From NCBI RefSeq assembly GCF_000687535.1, contig NZ_JHWC01000003.1:124001-188000 (forward strand): DNA of 64,000 nt. The letters are read 5' to 3'. Source of the DNA: Helicobacter rodentium ATCC 700285. Lineage in GTDB: Bacteria > Campylobacterota > Campylobacteria > Campylobacterales > Helicobacteraceae. The stretch's first letter is position 1. Every line of letters starts with the position of its first letter. The translations under genes and the position numbers were made by a program. Shown here in pieces: positions 52,369 to 61,365 of this stretch. The notes beneath the pieces were generated by a model. The model was not told the origin of the DNA and did no database searches. It worked only from the letters and a program-made list of their open reading frames with translations.

Positions 52369-54027
52369 ATGTATTCCCTAAACATTGCAGAAGAAGAGCT
52401 AAAGAGCAAAGTAAAAAAAGATTTTTTCAAAGAGTTTGACACCACAAGGCAGCTTGGTAGAATAGATTTTTGCGTATCCTACAAAAGCGATACTTCTTTT
52501 CAACCTATTCACTTCCTTTGGGCAGAGGCGAAAAAGGGTAGCAAAAGCGATATGATAGAATCCTTTGTGCAGCTTATCTTAACTATTGGTAAGGAACACA
52601 CCTTTGAAAATGAGCTTCCACCACTATTTTTAGGTGCATTGGACGCAGAAAAAATCGCCTTTATTCCCTACTACGCAGTAATGGATATTTTCAATCAAAA
52701 TGACTTTAATTGGAATGTTACGCCTAGCAATCACGATTCTAAGGAGTTTAAACAACTCTACGCAACGAGCAAAGAGCTTTTAGAATCCCAAAAATTACTT
52801 TTTACTTTCAGTGCGGATTCTAAAGAATTGCAAAAGTTTATCAAAACAAACTTCACACCTAACAATCAGCATTTACACAAAATCCAAATTACCAAAAATA
52901 ACTTTAATCTTATCTATCAAAAATGGCTACTAAAGGTAAAGGATTCCATTAGCATTGATTGGAATCTTGCCAAAAATGCAGGGATTTTAGACGCGGATTT
53001 TTATCTAGCGGATTTGCTAAGCGAAGAAAATATGAGTATCAAAGATAAGCTTTTTGTTGCCCTAAAAAAGACTTATTATGAGTATAACAAACAAAAAACA
53101 AATATAGGTTCAATCATTAATGAAACAACTACCTTTAAGGATAATCAAAAAGCCCACACAGAGTTTTGGAATCTCTATGAGCGTCCGCCAAGACAAGAAT
53201 ATTGGGATTACATTATAGATAGGCGCGATTTGCTTGTGCCTAGCGACATACGAGAGCGCAAGGGAGCGTTTTTCACCCCGCAAATTTGGGTGCAAAAAGC
53301 GCAAACTTATCTTAGCAAAGCCTTAGGTGAGGATTGGCAGAGCGAATATTATGTATGGGATTGTGCGGCAGGGACAGGGAATCTCCTAGCAAATCTCACA
53401 GAATCGCAAAACCTCTATGCTTCCACTTTGGATAAAGCAGATGTGAAAATTATGCAAGAATTAGCAGAGAACAAACATTTATCCCTTTTGCAAAATCATA
53501 TTTTTCAATTTGACTTTCTAAACGATAAATTCTTTGATAAGCCTTGTGAGAAGCATAAAGACAAGTTAGATTCTGCTTGTAAAGAATGTCAAGAATCTAA
53601 ACTCCCCAAAAAGCTACAAAATATTTTACAAAATGAAGCAGAGCGTAAAAAGCTCATCATTTTCATTAACCCACCCTATGCGGAGGCGACTTCAGGCACG
53701 ACACCAGCAGGGACAGGCAAAAACAAAAGTGGTGTAAGCTTGGGTAATGCCACCTATGAAAAGTATAAAGAAACTTTGGGCAAAGCAAGTAACGAACTTT
53801 TTGCGCAATTTTTTATAAGAATTTATAAAGAGATTCCAAACTGCAAACTTGCCGCATTTTCCAAGCTCAAATATCTTAATGCAAGTAATTTTGTGAAGTT
53901 TCGTGAGACTTTTAAGGCAAAGTTTCTTGCAGGTTTTCTATGCCCCGCTGATACTTTTGATAATGTCAAGGGGCAATTTCCCATCGGCTTTTTGGTGTGG
54001 GATTTGGGGGAAATAGATAAGGAATAG
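52369..54027 (+). CDS. N-terminal half of a type IIG-like restriction-methyltransferase
   Basis: Fusion enzyme fragment of 552 residues. Residues 28-60 hold a PD-(D/E)xK nuclease pattern: GRIDFCV (Asp33) and FLWAEAKKG (Glu53, Lys55). Residues about 290-550 hold an N6-adenine methyltransferase: VWDCAAGTGNLL (SAM) and FINPPYAEA (motif IV), continuing to GQFPIGFLVWDLGEIDKE and a stop. In intact relatives I remember, the chain continues here into a C-terminal domain for target recognition; in this genome that domain is a separate gene 600 bases downstream. In between is a toxin-antitoxin pair. Confidence 0.85.
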   Translation: MYSLNIAEEELKSKVKKDFFKEFDTTRQLGRIDFCVSYKSDTSFQPIHFLWAEAKKGSKSDMIESFVQLILTIGKEHTFENELPPLFLGALDAEKIAFIPYYAVMDIFNQNDFNWNVTPSNHDSKEFKQLYATSKELLESQKLLFTFSADSKELQKFIKTNFTPNNQHLHKIQITKNNFNLIYQKWLLKVKDSISIDWNLAKNAGILDADFYLADLLSEENMSIKDKLFVALKKTYYEYNKQKTNIGSIINETTTFKDNQKAHTEFWNLYERPPRQEYWDYIIDRRDLLVPSDIRERKGAFFTPQIWVQKAQTYLSKALGEDWQSEYYVWDCAAGTGNLLANLTESQNLYASTLDKADVKIMQELAENKHLSLLQNHIFQFDFLNDKFFDKPCEKHKDKLDSACKECQESKLPKKLQNILQNEAERKKLIIFINPPYAEATSGTTPAGTGKNKSGVSLGNATYEKYKETLGKASNELFAQFFIRIYKEIPNCKLAAFSKLKYLNASNFVKFRETFKAKFLAGFLCPADTFDNVKGQFPIGFLVWDLGEIDKE

Positions 54028-54029
54028 GT

Positions 54030-54035
54030 TATAAT
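54030..54035 (+). promoter_or_regulatory. -10 box of the antitoxin-doc cassette
   Basis: GGTTATAATAGCG directly after the stop codon of the methyltransferase half, 24 bases before the antitoxin ATG, with AAGGAG as RBS. Confidence 0.55.
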
Positions 54036-54058
54036 AGCGCAAAATAAAAGGAGCAAAA

Positions 54059-54247
54059 ATGACAATCATCTTAAAAAATGTAGAAGAGAAATTTCTACCA
54101 AAAGTTGAGGAATTTTCAAGGTCCATTAACGCACAATATGAATCCAAAAATGATGAATCTAATAATCAAAAATACATTGAGGAGACAATCAAAGACTTTT
54201 TGTTACCCGAAAATTATGCAGTTTTTGAGAGATTAAAAGATAAATGA
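54059..54247 (+). CDS. Putative antitoxin of the Doc toxin
   Basis: A 62-residue acidic, helical protein (MTIILKNVEEKFLPKVEEF start; ends VFERLKDK). Small size, own promoter, strong RBS and four-base overlap with the downstream doc gene make it the antitoxin by position. I do not see a Phd-type DNA-binding domain with certainty; the C-terminal helix could wrap the toxin. Confidence 0.65.
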   Translation: MTIILKNVEEKFLPKVEEFSRSINAQYESKNDESNNQKYIEETIKDFLLPENYAVFERLKDK

Positions 54248-54627
54248 AATACCTAAATATTCAAGATGTTATGACTTTGCATCAGCAAATGATAGAAGCA
54301 ATGCAAGGATTAAAAGGGGTGAATCCCCAGCAAATTGGGCTTTTGGAATCCGCTTTGCAGCAAATTCAAAACAACGATTATTATCCCAATTTTATAGATA
54401 AACTCACACATATTGTATTTGCTTGTGTGAAGTTTCACCCTTTTTTAGATGGAAACAAGCGCACCACATTGCTTGTAGCTAGAACTTTTATTGTGATGAA
54501 TTATCCTAAAATCTTGCTAGAGAATTTTTACCAAAACCTAGAAGATGTTGTGGTTGCTGTGGCAGAGGGTAAAACCACAAAAGAGGAACTACGCGAAATA
54601 TTACAAAACTTGTTGAGGACACAATGA
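54244..54627 (+). CDS. doc: Doc/Fic-family toxin
   Basis: A 127-residue Fic-fold protein with the active motif HPFLDGNKRTTLL (His65 to Arg73), the Doc-type variant with Lys after Asn. Doc of phage P1 phosphorylates EF-Tu and stops translation; classical Fic proteins AMPylate. Which reaction applies is not visible. Overlaps both neighbours by four bases (ATGA), so antitoxin, toxin and the methyltransferase C-terminal half are translated as a coupled set. Confidence 0.88.
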   Translation: MKYLNIQDVMTLHQQMIEAMQGLKGVNPQQIGLLESALQQIQNNDYYPNFIDKLTHIVFACVKFHPFLDGNKRTTLLVARTFIVMNYPKILLENFYQNLEDVVVAVAEGKTTKEELREILQNLLRTQ

Positions 54628-55511
54628 AAGCCATAGAACTTGATGTGTTTGAAAGGAATGGAGAATTTGTAGGGAAAAAGAGATTCTATACTATATTGGA
54701 TAAACATAAATCACTAAATCAGTGGTGGGTTTGTTTTAAAAATACGCAAGAGCAAAGTCTTGGAATGATGTCAAACTATCCTAGTGATTTTCAAAATCAA
54801 CAAAAAGTTTGCATTCTTTCTCGTCCTTTAGCAAGATATTGCCTAAATTTTACCCAAAGCAATATTATTCCATTTGCCCTCTATTTCGCTGTGCGCCATT
54901 GTATCCCCGCGACTTGGCTAAACGACCGCGACCAATTTCTTTATCCCAATGAGGAATGGCAAAAGGATTCTACATTTCAAAACGATTGTTTGGCTTTTAC
55001 ACTCTTTCACGGACAAAATCGCATTACAAGCAAGGAGGGCGTAAATCACTTTATCCCTTTTAGCGAATCGCAAGTAGGGGCAAAGGAAGCCTTTGAAAGC
55101 CACTTTATGCGGGACTTTATTAAGGGCAAAATTAGGCGCAATTCCAAAAGCATAGAATCCAACAATGCACTTTTTAGCAGGGAGGACTTAGAGCAAACTT
55201 GCTTTGTCCCTACAAAGCCACTAGAATTTAGCGCAGAGGCACAGGAAGTTTTCAAGGCGGGATTGGAGCTTTGGAAATATTATCATTCTCAAGAATTTAA
55301 GGATTCTGCAAATCCCTATAATCCCAACGCCTCTCTTTATGACATTAAAGCATATTTTCAAGGCTTTAGCGACAAGGGCAAGATGAATCCACCCCAAAAG
55401 GCGCAAGATTCTTATTATAAAGATTTACTAGGAAATCTTAACTATGCTTTAAAACTCCTTGCTAAAACCATAGAATCCAAAGTCTATGAATATGGATTTT
55501 TGAGAGAATAA
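54624..55511 (+). CDS. C-terminal half of the split restriction-methyltransferase
   Basis: A 295-residue protein beginning KAIELDVFERNGEF and containing WLNDRDQFLYPNEEW, FQNDCLAFTLFHG and the end IESKVYEYGFLRE. These segments belong, from memory, to the C-terminal part of Helicobacter/Campylobacter N6-methylase-nuclease proteins, joined in one chain to the half that ends at 54027. It has no nuclease or SAM motif of its own, so it likely provides DNA recognition. Start codon ATG overlaps the doc stop. Confidence 0.75.
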   Translation: MKAIELDVFERNGEFVGKKRFYTILDKHKSLNQWWVCFKNTQEQSLGMMSNYPSDFQNQQKVCILSRPLARYCLNFTQSNIIPFALYFAVRHCIPATWLNDRDQFLYPNEEWQKDSTFQNDCLAFTLFHGQNRITSKEGVNHFIPFSESQVGAKEAFESHFMRDFIKGKIRRNSKSIESNNALFSREDLEQTCFVPTKPLEFSAEAQEVFKAGLELWKYYHSQEFKDSANPYNPNASLYDIKAYFQGFSDKGKMNPPQKAQDSYYKDLLGNLNYALKLLAKTIESKVYEYGFLRE

Positions 55512-55529
55512 CAAGTATCTGCTGACTAA

Positions 55530-55890
55530 TGCGTCATTGCGAGTGAGCGAAGCGAATGACGAAGCAATCTATCACCAAACAAACCACAAAAGCTTACAAT
55601 GGAATCTTAAAGAAGTGCAAAATTATAGATTGCCACGAATTGCGTTGCAATTCTCGCAATGACAAAAGAGCTAAACTACCTCGCCATTGTAAGGACAAAT
55701 AGGACGAAGCAATCCATAATAACTGCAAAATTCATCATTAAACTTTATGTTCATATTTCAAGATTTTATTGTTTAATTTACTTTGTGCAGAGTGATAGAT
55801 TGCCACGAAAATTTTTCAAATTTTTTCGCAAGAACAAAAGGTGCGCCACAATTCCTTGTAGAATCTCGCAATGACTTATTTGTGCCATTG
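55530..55890. repeat. REP-like repeat block
   Basis: Four or more copies, including hairpin variants at 55627-55663 and 55797-55835 and a simple GCGTCATTGCGAGTGAGCGA pair at 55530-55570. No gene in 55512-55904. Confidence 0.75.
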
Positions 55891-55904
55891 CGAGGCTTGT
55901 GGAT

Positions 55905-57116
55905 TTAATGTTCTTGTGCTTTTAAAACAATCTCACGCGTATCTCTAGCAATCATTAATTCCTCATTTGTAGGGATTACGCAGACTTTAACTTTAGAATC
56001 TTGAGTGGAAATAATGCCCTCTTTGCCCACGGTCTCAAGATTAGCTTTTTCATCAAGATTGATTCCTAAGAAATGCAAGTTTGAGACGATTTTTCCGCGA
56101 ATAAATTTTGCATTCTCGCCTACTCCAGCGCAAAAAGTAATCGCATCTACCCCAACAAGTGCCGCAGTATAAGCACCGATATATTTTGCCACACGATAAG
56201 CAAAGACTTCCCTAGCAAAACGCGCTTTCAAGTTGCCCTCTTCATCGGCAGCAAGCAAGTCTCTAAAATCACTAGAAAGCCCAGAGATTCCAAGCACGCC
56301 GGACTTTTTGTTTAAAATATTTAAAACTTCTTTTGTGCTTAGATTTTCTTTTTGTGCAATATAATCAATAATTGCGGGGTCTAAATCCCCACTTCTTGTT
56401 CCCATTACCAAGCCTTCAAGTGGAGTTAAGCCCATACTTGTGTCAATACTTTTTCCATTCTTAACTGCGCAAATACTAGAACCATTACCCAAATGGCAGG
56501 TAATAATTTTGGAATCCTCTAGCGGGATTCCTAGAAATTCCGCCGTGCGTTTGGAGACATAGCTATGGCTTGTGCCGTGGAATCCATAGCGGCGGATTTT
56601 ATATTTCTCGTAGTATTCATAGGGCAAACCATAAATATATGCGTGAGGTGGCATACTTTGGTGGAATGCGGTGTCAAAGACGGTTACCATAGGCGTATCG
56701 GGCATTAAATGCTGACATGCTCTAATTCCTAGTAAATGCGCAGGATTATGCAAAGGTGCTAAGTCAGAACACTCTTCAATATGGCGAATCACTTCGTCAT
56801 TCACTAATGCAGAATGGGTAAAATGCTCCCCGCCATGCACGATTCTATGTCCAATGGCTTTGATTTCCCCTAAAGACTTGATGATTCCATTTTGTGGATT
56901 AACCAATGCTTCAAGCACGAGCTTTACTGCTACTTCGTGGTCGGGCATATCCACATTTTGCGTGGATTTTTCTCCGCCTTTTGGTTTATAGCTAAACTGC
57001 CCACCCGCAATTCCGATTCTATCGCATAAGCCTGAAGCTAAAACTTCCTCTGTATTGGTATTAATTAGTTGATATTTAAGAGAAGAACTTCCGCAATTAA
57101 TTACTAAAACATCCAT
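55905..57116 (-). CDS. ackA: Acetate kinase
   Basis: Interconverts acetyl phosphate plus ADP and acetate plus ATP. The N-terminus VLVINCGSSSLKYQL, catalytic Asp in VFDTAFH, the segment RRYGFHGTSHSYV, and MGTRSGDLDPA are intact. 403 residues. It follows pta by nine bases, forming the usual acetate overflow/uptake operon. Confidence 0.98.
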   Translation of the reverse strand: MDVLVINCGSSSLKYQLINTNTEEVLASGLCDRIGIAGGQFSYKPKGGEKSTQNVDMPDHEVAVKLVLEALVNPQNGIIKSLGEIKAIGHRIVHGGEHFTHSALVNDEVIRHIEECSDLAPLHNPAHLLGIRACQHLMPDTPMVTVFDTAFHQSMPPHAYIYGLPYEYYEKYKIRRYGFHGTSHSYVSKRTAEFLGIPLEDSKIITCHLGNGSSICAVKNGKSIDTSMGLTPLEGLVMGTRSGDLDPAIIDYIAQKENLSTKEVLNILNKKSGVLGISGLSSDFRDLLAADEEGNLKARFAREVFAYRVAKYIGAYTAALVGVDAITFCAGVGENAKFIRGKIVSNLHFLGINLDEKANLETVGKEGIISTQDSKVKVCVIPTNEELMIARDTREIVLKAQEH

Positions 57117-57125
57117 ATTTACTCC

Positions 57126-58130
57126 TTATTTATTCTGTTGGGCTTGAAGAGCGGTAATTGCAATCACGCCAACAATATCTTCACTGCTACAACCGCGTGA
57201 GAGGTCATTGACAGCCCCTGCGATTCCTTGTGTGATTGGTCCATAGGCTTCCGCCTTTGCTAATCTTTGGACTAATTTATAGCCAATATTTCCTGCGTCT
57301 AAATCTGGAAAAACAAGCACATTTGCGCGTCCCGCGATTGCGCTATCAGGTGCTTTAGATTTTCCAACGCTTGGCACAATCGCCGCGTCAAGTTGAAATT
57401 CCCCATCAAGCGCAATATGCGGTGCTTCTGCCTTTGCAATGCGTGTAGCTTCTATGACTTTATCCACATCAGGGTGCTTGGCACTGCCTTTAGTAGAGTG
57501 TGAAAGCATTGCTACAACAGCTTCTTTACCCACCAAAGCTTCAAAACTCTTTGCAGAATCTATTGCAATGGAGGCAAGTTCTTGTGCGTTTGGATTCTGC
57601 ACCAAGCCACTATCTGCAAAAATAAAGATTCCATTTTCTCCATAAGTGCAATCAGGGACAATCATCAAAAAAAACGCAGATACAAGCTTGGAATCCTTTT
57701 TTGTCCCTAAAATCTGCAAGGAAGCGCGTAACACATCAGCAGTGGAATTAATAGCACCTGCTACCATACCATCGGCGACTTTGGATTTGACAAGTGCCAC
57801 ACCAAAATAGAGGGGATTTTCAAGCAAAAGTGCGCGTGCAGACTTCTCGCTTAAACCCTTATGCCCTCGTAATTTTACAAACAATTCCACATAAGATTCC
57901 AAAGAATCACAACTTGCAGGATTAATAAAATCCGCATTGTCTAAATTCAAATTCTTTTCTTTTGCGCGTTGTTTGATTTCTTTTTCATCGCCAATCAAAA
58001 TAATCTTTGCAATTCCTTCTTTTAGTGCAGTATGTGCAGCCTCCAAAGTTCTTAAATCGCTTGTTTCTGGCAAGACAATCTTTTGCAGATTTGCTCTTGC
58101 CTTTTCTTTTATCGTTTGAATGAAACCCAT
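57126..58130 (-). CDS. pta: Phosphate acetyltransferase (short form)
   Basis: Converts acetyl-CoA and phosphate to acetyl phosphate. Single PTA_PTB catalytic domain of 334 residues, without the N-terminal regulatory DRTGG region of long Pta. Visible motifs: ADGMVAGAINSTADVLR-type loop (key residues Gly, Ser, Thr), MLSHSTKGSAKHP and the conserved end NDLSRGCSSEDIV. First gene of pta-ackA. Confidence 0.96.
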   Translation of the reverse strand: MGFIQTIKEKARANLQKIVLPETSDLRTLEAAHTALKEGIAKIILIGDEKEIKQRAKEKNLNLDNADFINPASCDSLESYVELFVKLRGHKGLSEKSARALLLENPLYFGVALVKSKVADGMVAGAINSTADVLRASLQILGTKKDSKLVSAFFLMIVPDCTYGENGIFIFADSGLVQNPNAQELASIAIDSAKSFEALVGKEAVVAMLSHSTKGSAKHPDVDKVIEATRIAKAEAPHIALDGEFQLDAAIVPSVGKSKAPDSAIAGRANVLVFPDLDAGNIGYKLVQRLAKAEAYGPITQGIAGAVNDLSRGCSSEDIVGVIAITALQAQQNK

Positions 58131-58218
58131 AGCAATCCTTTAAAATATAAGATTGTATCTATTGTAAGATTTTTTAGGATAAGTAGAGTATAAAGTAAGA
58201 AAAAAAAGATAAAAATTT

Positions 58219-59487
58219 TTAAGAGTGTGTAAATTTTTCCCTTAATATCTGTTTTCCAAATTCTACGCCGGGTTGGTTATATGTATCGATTTGTAACAAA
58301 ATCCCCACGCAAGAAGTGAGTAATTCATAATAAAAGATTAATGCACCAACATTTTCTTCATTAAGAGATTCAAGAACAATGGAATCCACTGGAACATTTT
58401 GCGCAATGATACTTTCTTTTGTGGAGATACATTGCAGTTTTAGAAGCTGGTTAAAAGAGGTTTGATTGACAAAATTTGTAGATTCTAAGCCTTGCAGACT
58501 AATATCTGGAATATATAGTGGTTTTTGCAAAAAGTTTTTAACACTCAAAAAGGTTATGGTTTTGTTTGCAGGTCCTTGCATAATGAGCTGCAAAAAAGAA
58601 TGTTGGTCAATGCTACCAATGAGCGCAATGGGCGTCAAACCACGTCTTTGTTCATACATATCTAGCTTACCGAGAGATTCTCCCCAAAGTTGCACATACC
58701 AAGCATTAAAATGACGAAAAACGCTAGAATAAGAGAATAAGACATTGATAGGATATTTGCTTTCGTGTTTTGCTAGAAATAGTGCTTTTTTGAGTATATT
58801 GTCTCTGCGCTCTTTAAAGAATCTATTACTAATAATACTCGCGCCTTTTAAAATGGCTTGAATGTTATAACCCAAAATTGCAAGAGGCAGTAAGCCCACC
58901 GCACTAAGGACGGAGAATCTCCCACCAATGTTTGGAGCAATGGTTATGGAATCTATTTCTTGGCTTTTGCTCCATTTAAAAAGTGGAGAATTTTCATCGG
59001 TAATGGTTAGCAAGTGCTTTTTGCGTTCTGGTTTGAGCAGAGAGAATCGCGCTAAAATATATTTAAAAAGCGAAGTAGTTTCAATGGTAAGCCCGGATTT
59101 TGAGATGACGATAAAGAGGGTCTCTTCGTATTTGATGCGTTGCAAGTCTTTTCGGATAATAATAGGGTCGGTGTGTTCTAAGAATCGCAATTTAATTTTT
59201 TTGCGGTTGCTTTGATGGGAGAGTAGAGCGTCAATCGCTTTTGTTCCAAGAGAACTTCCACCGATTCCTACAATAATGATATTAGAAATAGAATCTAAAA
59301 ATTCTTTTTTTTGCGCTAAATAATCAAAGATTGCTCGATTTTTTGCGAAAGGTAAATCATAATATCCGCTAAGATGACTATTGCGTTCCACAAGAACTTT
59401 TTGAAAAAATAAATCCAAGTTTTTTTTATCAAAAAAGTTAGGATAATCTTGCAAAAAATGTGAATAAGTGTTGGTTAAAGTCATCAT
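58219..59487 (-). CDS. pgi: Glucose-6-phosphate isomerase
   Basis: Interconverts glucose-6-phosphate and fructose-6-phosphate. SIS folds with VGIGGSSLGTKA (sugar phosphate loop) and VISKSGLTIETTS, and the C-terminal QIDTYNQPGVEFGKQ with catalytic Lys. At 422 residues it is shorter than E. coli Pgi (549) and nearer to the short bacterial type. 21 bases after gapA. Confidence 0.95.
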   Translation of the reverse strand: MMTLTNTYSHFLQDYPNFFDKKNLDLFFQKVLVERNSHLSGYYDLPFAKNRAIFDYLAQKKEFLDSISNIIIVGIGGSSLGTKAIDALLSHQSNRKKIKLRFLEHTDPIIIRKDLQRIKYEETLFIVISKSGLTIETTSLFKYILARFSLLKPERKKHLLTITDENSPLFKWSKSQEIDSITIAPNIGGRFSVLSAVGLLPLAILGYNIQAILKGASIISNRFFKERRDNILKKALFLAKHESKYPINVLFSYSSVFRHFNAWYVQLWGESLGKLDMYEQRRGLTPIALIGSIDQHSFLQLIMQGPANKTITFLSVKNFLQKPLYIPDISLQGLESTNFVNQTSFNQLLKLQCISTKESIIAQNVPVDSIVLESLNEENVGALIFYYELLTSCVGILLQIDTYNQPGVEFGKQILREKFTHS

Positions 59488-59508
59488 CGCTTGAATCCTT
59501 AAAAATCC

Positions 59509-60504
59509 TTAAAGACTAGAGCCAACAAAACTTGCCATATCCACTAAACGCGTAGAATAGCCCCATTCATTGTCATACCACGCAACCACTTTGAGTTGGT
59601 TTTCGCCTACAACTACCGTGCAATCTGGCACAAAAATGCTACTATAAGTGCTTCCGATGAAATCCCCTGAAACGCGTTTTTCATTATCCACCAAGATTAA
59701 ATCTTTAAAGCTTCCTTTCGCGGCGGATTCAAAGACTGCATTAATAGAATCTTTGCTCACTTCTTTTTGGGTTACACAAGTTAAATCCACCACGCTAACA
59801 TCGGGTGTTGGGACGCGTATTGCAAAACCATTGAGTTTACCTTTTAATTCCGGCATTACAAGCCCAATTGCTTTGGCTGCACCTGTGGAAGTTGGAATCA
59901 TATTGAGTGCTGCGGCACGCGCACGGCGCAAGTCTTTGTGCTTAGAATCCAAAAGGTTTTGGTCGTTTGTGTAGCTGTGAATTGTTGTCATTAATCCGCT
60001 AAGAATTGTAAAATTATCGTGCAAGACTTTTGCAATGGGTGCAAGTGCATTTGTGGTGCAGCTTGCGTTAGAAATCACGGATTCTCCTTGGTAGCTTGTG
60101 TGATTGACGCCATAAACAAAAGTAGGAGTATCCGTAGCAGGAGCAGAAATCACTACGCGCTTAATGCCACCATAGAGATGCGCACTTGCCTTGTTGAGGT
60201 CGTTAAATGCTCCTGTGCATTCTAGGACAAGTTGTGCGCCAAATTTGCCAAAGTTAGTCTCTTTGATTTCGCGTGTGCTAATGATTTGGATATTTTTTTG
60301 TTTGCCAATGCGAATGCTGCTTTCGCTTAATTTTTCTACCTCACTATTTTTTTGCACGGAATCGTATTTGAGCAAATGCACAAGCGTATCAATCGGCATT
60401 GTAGTATTCAGTGCTACAAGCTCTAAATCTGTGCGTTCGCTTAAGATTTTGCAAACGCATAAACCTATTCTCCCTGTTCCATTGACTGCGACTTTTACCG
60501 CCAT
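59509..60504 (-). CDS. gapA: Glyceraldehyde-3-phosphate dehydrogenase
   Basis: NAD(P)-dependent interconversion of glyceraldehyde-3-phosphate and 1,3-bisphosphoglycerate. NGTGRIGLCV nucleotide loop, active site SNASCTTNALAP and the catalytic His in TIHSYTNDQ. 331 residues. The coenzyme-specificity position after the second strand reads NTTM instead of a clear Asp, so NADP use is possible. Confidence 0.97.
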   Translation of the reverse strand: MAVKVAVNGTGRIGLCVCKILSERTDLELVALNTTMPIDTLVHLLKYDSVQKNSEVEKLSESSIRIGKQKNIQIISTREIKETNFGKFGAQLVLECTGAFNDLNKASAHLYGGIKRVVISAPATDTPTFVYGVNHTSYQGESVISNASCTTNALAPIAKVLHDNFTILSGLMTTIHSYTNDQNLLDSKHKDLRRARAAALNMIPTSTGAAKAIGLVMPELKGKLNGFAIRVPTPDVSVVDLTCVTQKEVSKDSINAVFESAAKGSFKDLILVDNEKRVSGDFIGSTYSSIFVPDCTVVVGENQLKVVAWYDNEWGYSTRLVDMASFVGSSL

Positions 60505-60701
60505 TTTTTCTCCTTCAAAATAAATCGTCGTATTGAAAATAGTCCCGAAAATATTATTTAAAACTTCCTTAACAGATTTTTAAAGGGCAAAATTTAAGCG
60601 ATATTATGAGTTTTTAGCGCATTTGAGTCATTTTTTGTTAAAAATATAAAATAAAATTGATTTTTTCTTTAGAAAAGGCTTGAAAATCTTAAATTTTGTG
60701 C

Positions 60702-60707
60702 TAAAAT
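60702..60707 (+). promoter_or_regulatory. -10 box of hup
   Basis: GCTAAAATAG, 34 bases before the HU ATG; a very strong RBS GGAGG follows at 60728. High expression is expected. Confidence 0.5.
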
Positions 60708-60740
60708 AGTTGCGTTAAAAATTTTATGGAGGTTTCCAAA

Positions 60741-61037
60741 ATGAACAAATCAGAATTTGTTGATCTAGTTAAAGAGGTCGGTGAGTATGAAACAAAAAAA
60801 GAGGCTGAAAGAGCAATCAGTACCTTCACAGTAGCAGTGAGCAAAGCACTTGCAAAAAAAGAAAGCATTGAATTAGTAGGTTTTGGTAAGTTTGAAGCCG
60901 TGTTTCAAAAAGGCAAAGAGGGTCTTGTTCCCGGAACAACTAAAAAATACAAAACAAATGATAAATTTGTTCCTAAATTTAAAGCTGGAAAAGGTCTTAA
61001 AGACGCAGTTGCTGCTGCTAAAAAAGGCAAAAAATAA
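60741..61037 (+). CDS. hup: DNA-binding protein HU
   Basis: Histone-like nucleoid protein, 98 residues. N-terminal helical dimer part MNKSEFVDLVKEVG, then GFGKFEAVFQ and an arm loop. The usual arm motif GRNPxTG is here KEGLVPGTTKKYK, the variant typical of Helicobacter HU, and the tail is Lys-rich (AAAKKGKK). ATG 60741 with GGAGG seven bases upstream is preferred over an earlier start. Confidence 0.96.
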   Translation: MNKSEFVDLVKEVGEYETKKEAERAISTFTVAVSKALAKKESIELVGFGKFEAVFQKGKEGLVPGTTKKYKTNDKFVPKFKAGKGLKDAVAAAKKGKK

Positions 61038-61052
61038 CTCCTTCTTTAATAA

Positions 61053-61073
61053 CGCCTGACATTCGTTCAGGCG
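61053..61073 (+). terminator. Hairpin after hup
   Basis: Perfect 7-bp stem CGCCTGA / TCAGGCG with a seven-base loop, 16 bases after the HU stop. No long U-run follows, so termination may be weak. Confidence 0.45.
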
Positions 61074-61096
61074 ATTCCCAAATATTCTTTAGCATT

Positions 61097-61173
61097 GTCT
61101 TTGTAGCTCAGCAGGATAGAGCACACGATTCCTAATCGTGAGGTCATGCGTTCGAATCGCATCAGGGACACCA
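61097..61173 (+). tRNA. tRNA-Arg (anticodon CCT)
   Basis: Full cloverleaf of 77 bases: acceptor GTCTTTG / CAGGGAC with G-U pairs, D arm GCTC-AGCAGGATA-GAGC, anticodon stem CACGA / TCGTG around loop TTCCTAA (anticodon CCT, reads AGG), T arm with GTTCGAATC, and an encoded CCA end. Confidence 0.95.
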
Positions 61174-61242
61174 TCAAAACTCCATTTTTGCTTAAAACAA
61201 TAAAATATAAGGCATATTGTATCGTTTAGCATAAAATTATGT

Positions 61243-61248
61243 TATGAT
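61243..61248 (+). promoter_or_regulatory. Possible -10 box of the yedE-like gene
   Basis: GTTATGATTCC, 118 bases before the ATG, implying a leader of about 110 bases with a short hairpin around 61251-61275. Weak evidence. Confidence 0.3.
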
Positions 61249-61365
61249 TCCACCCTAAATTATGCTTTCGGGTTAAAGCGCACAGATGATGACTTCTCAT
61301 TCTTTCTTTCTGAATATGTCTTAAATGTCTGTTAATTTATTACTTTTATCGTTTAAGGAATCAAA

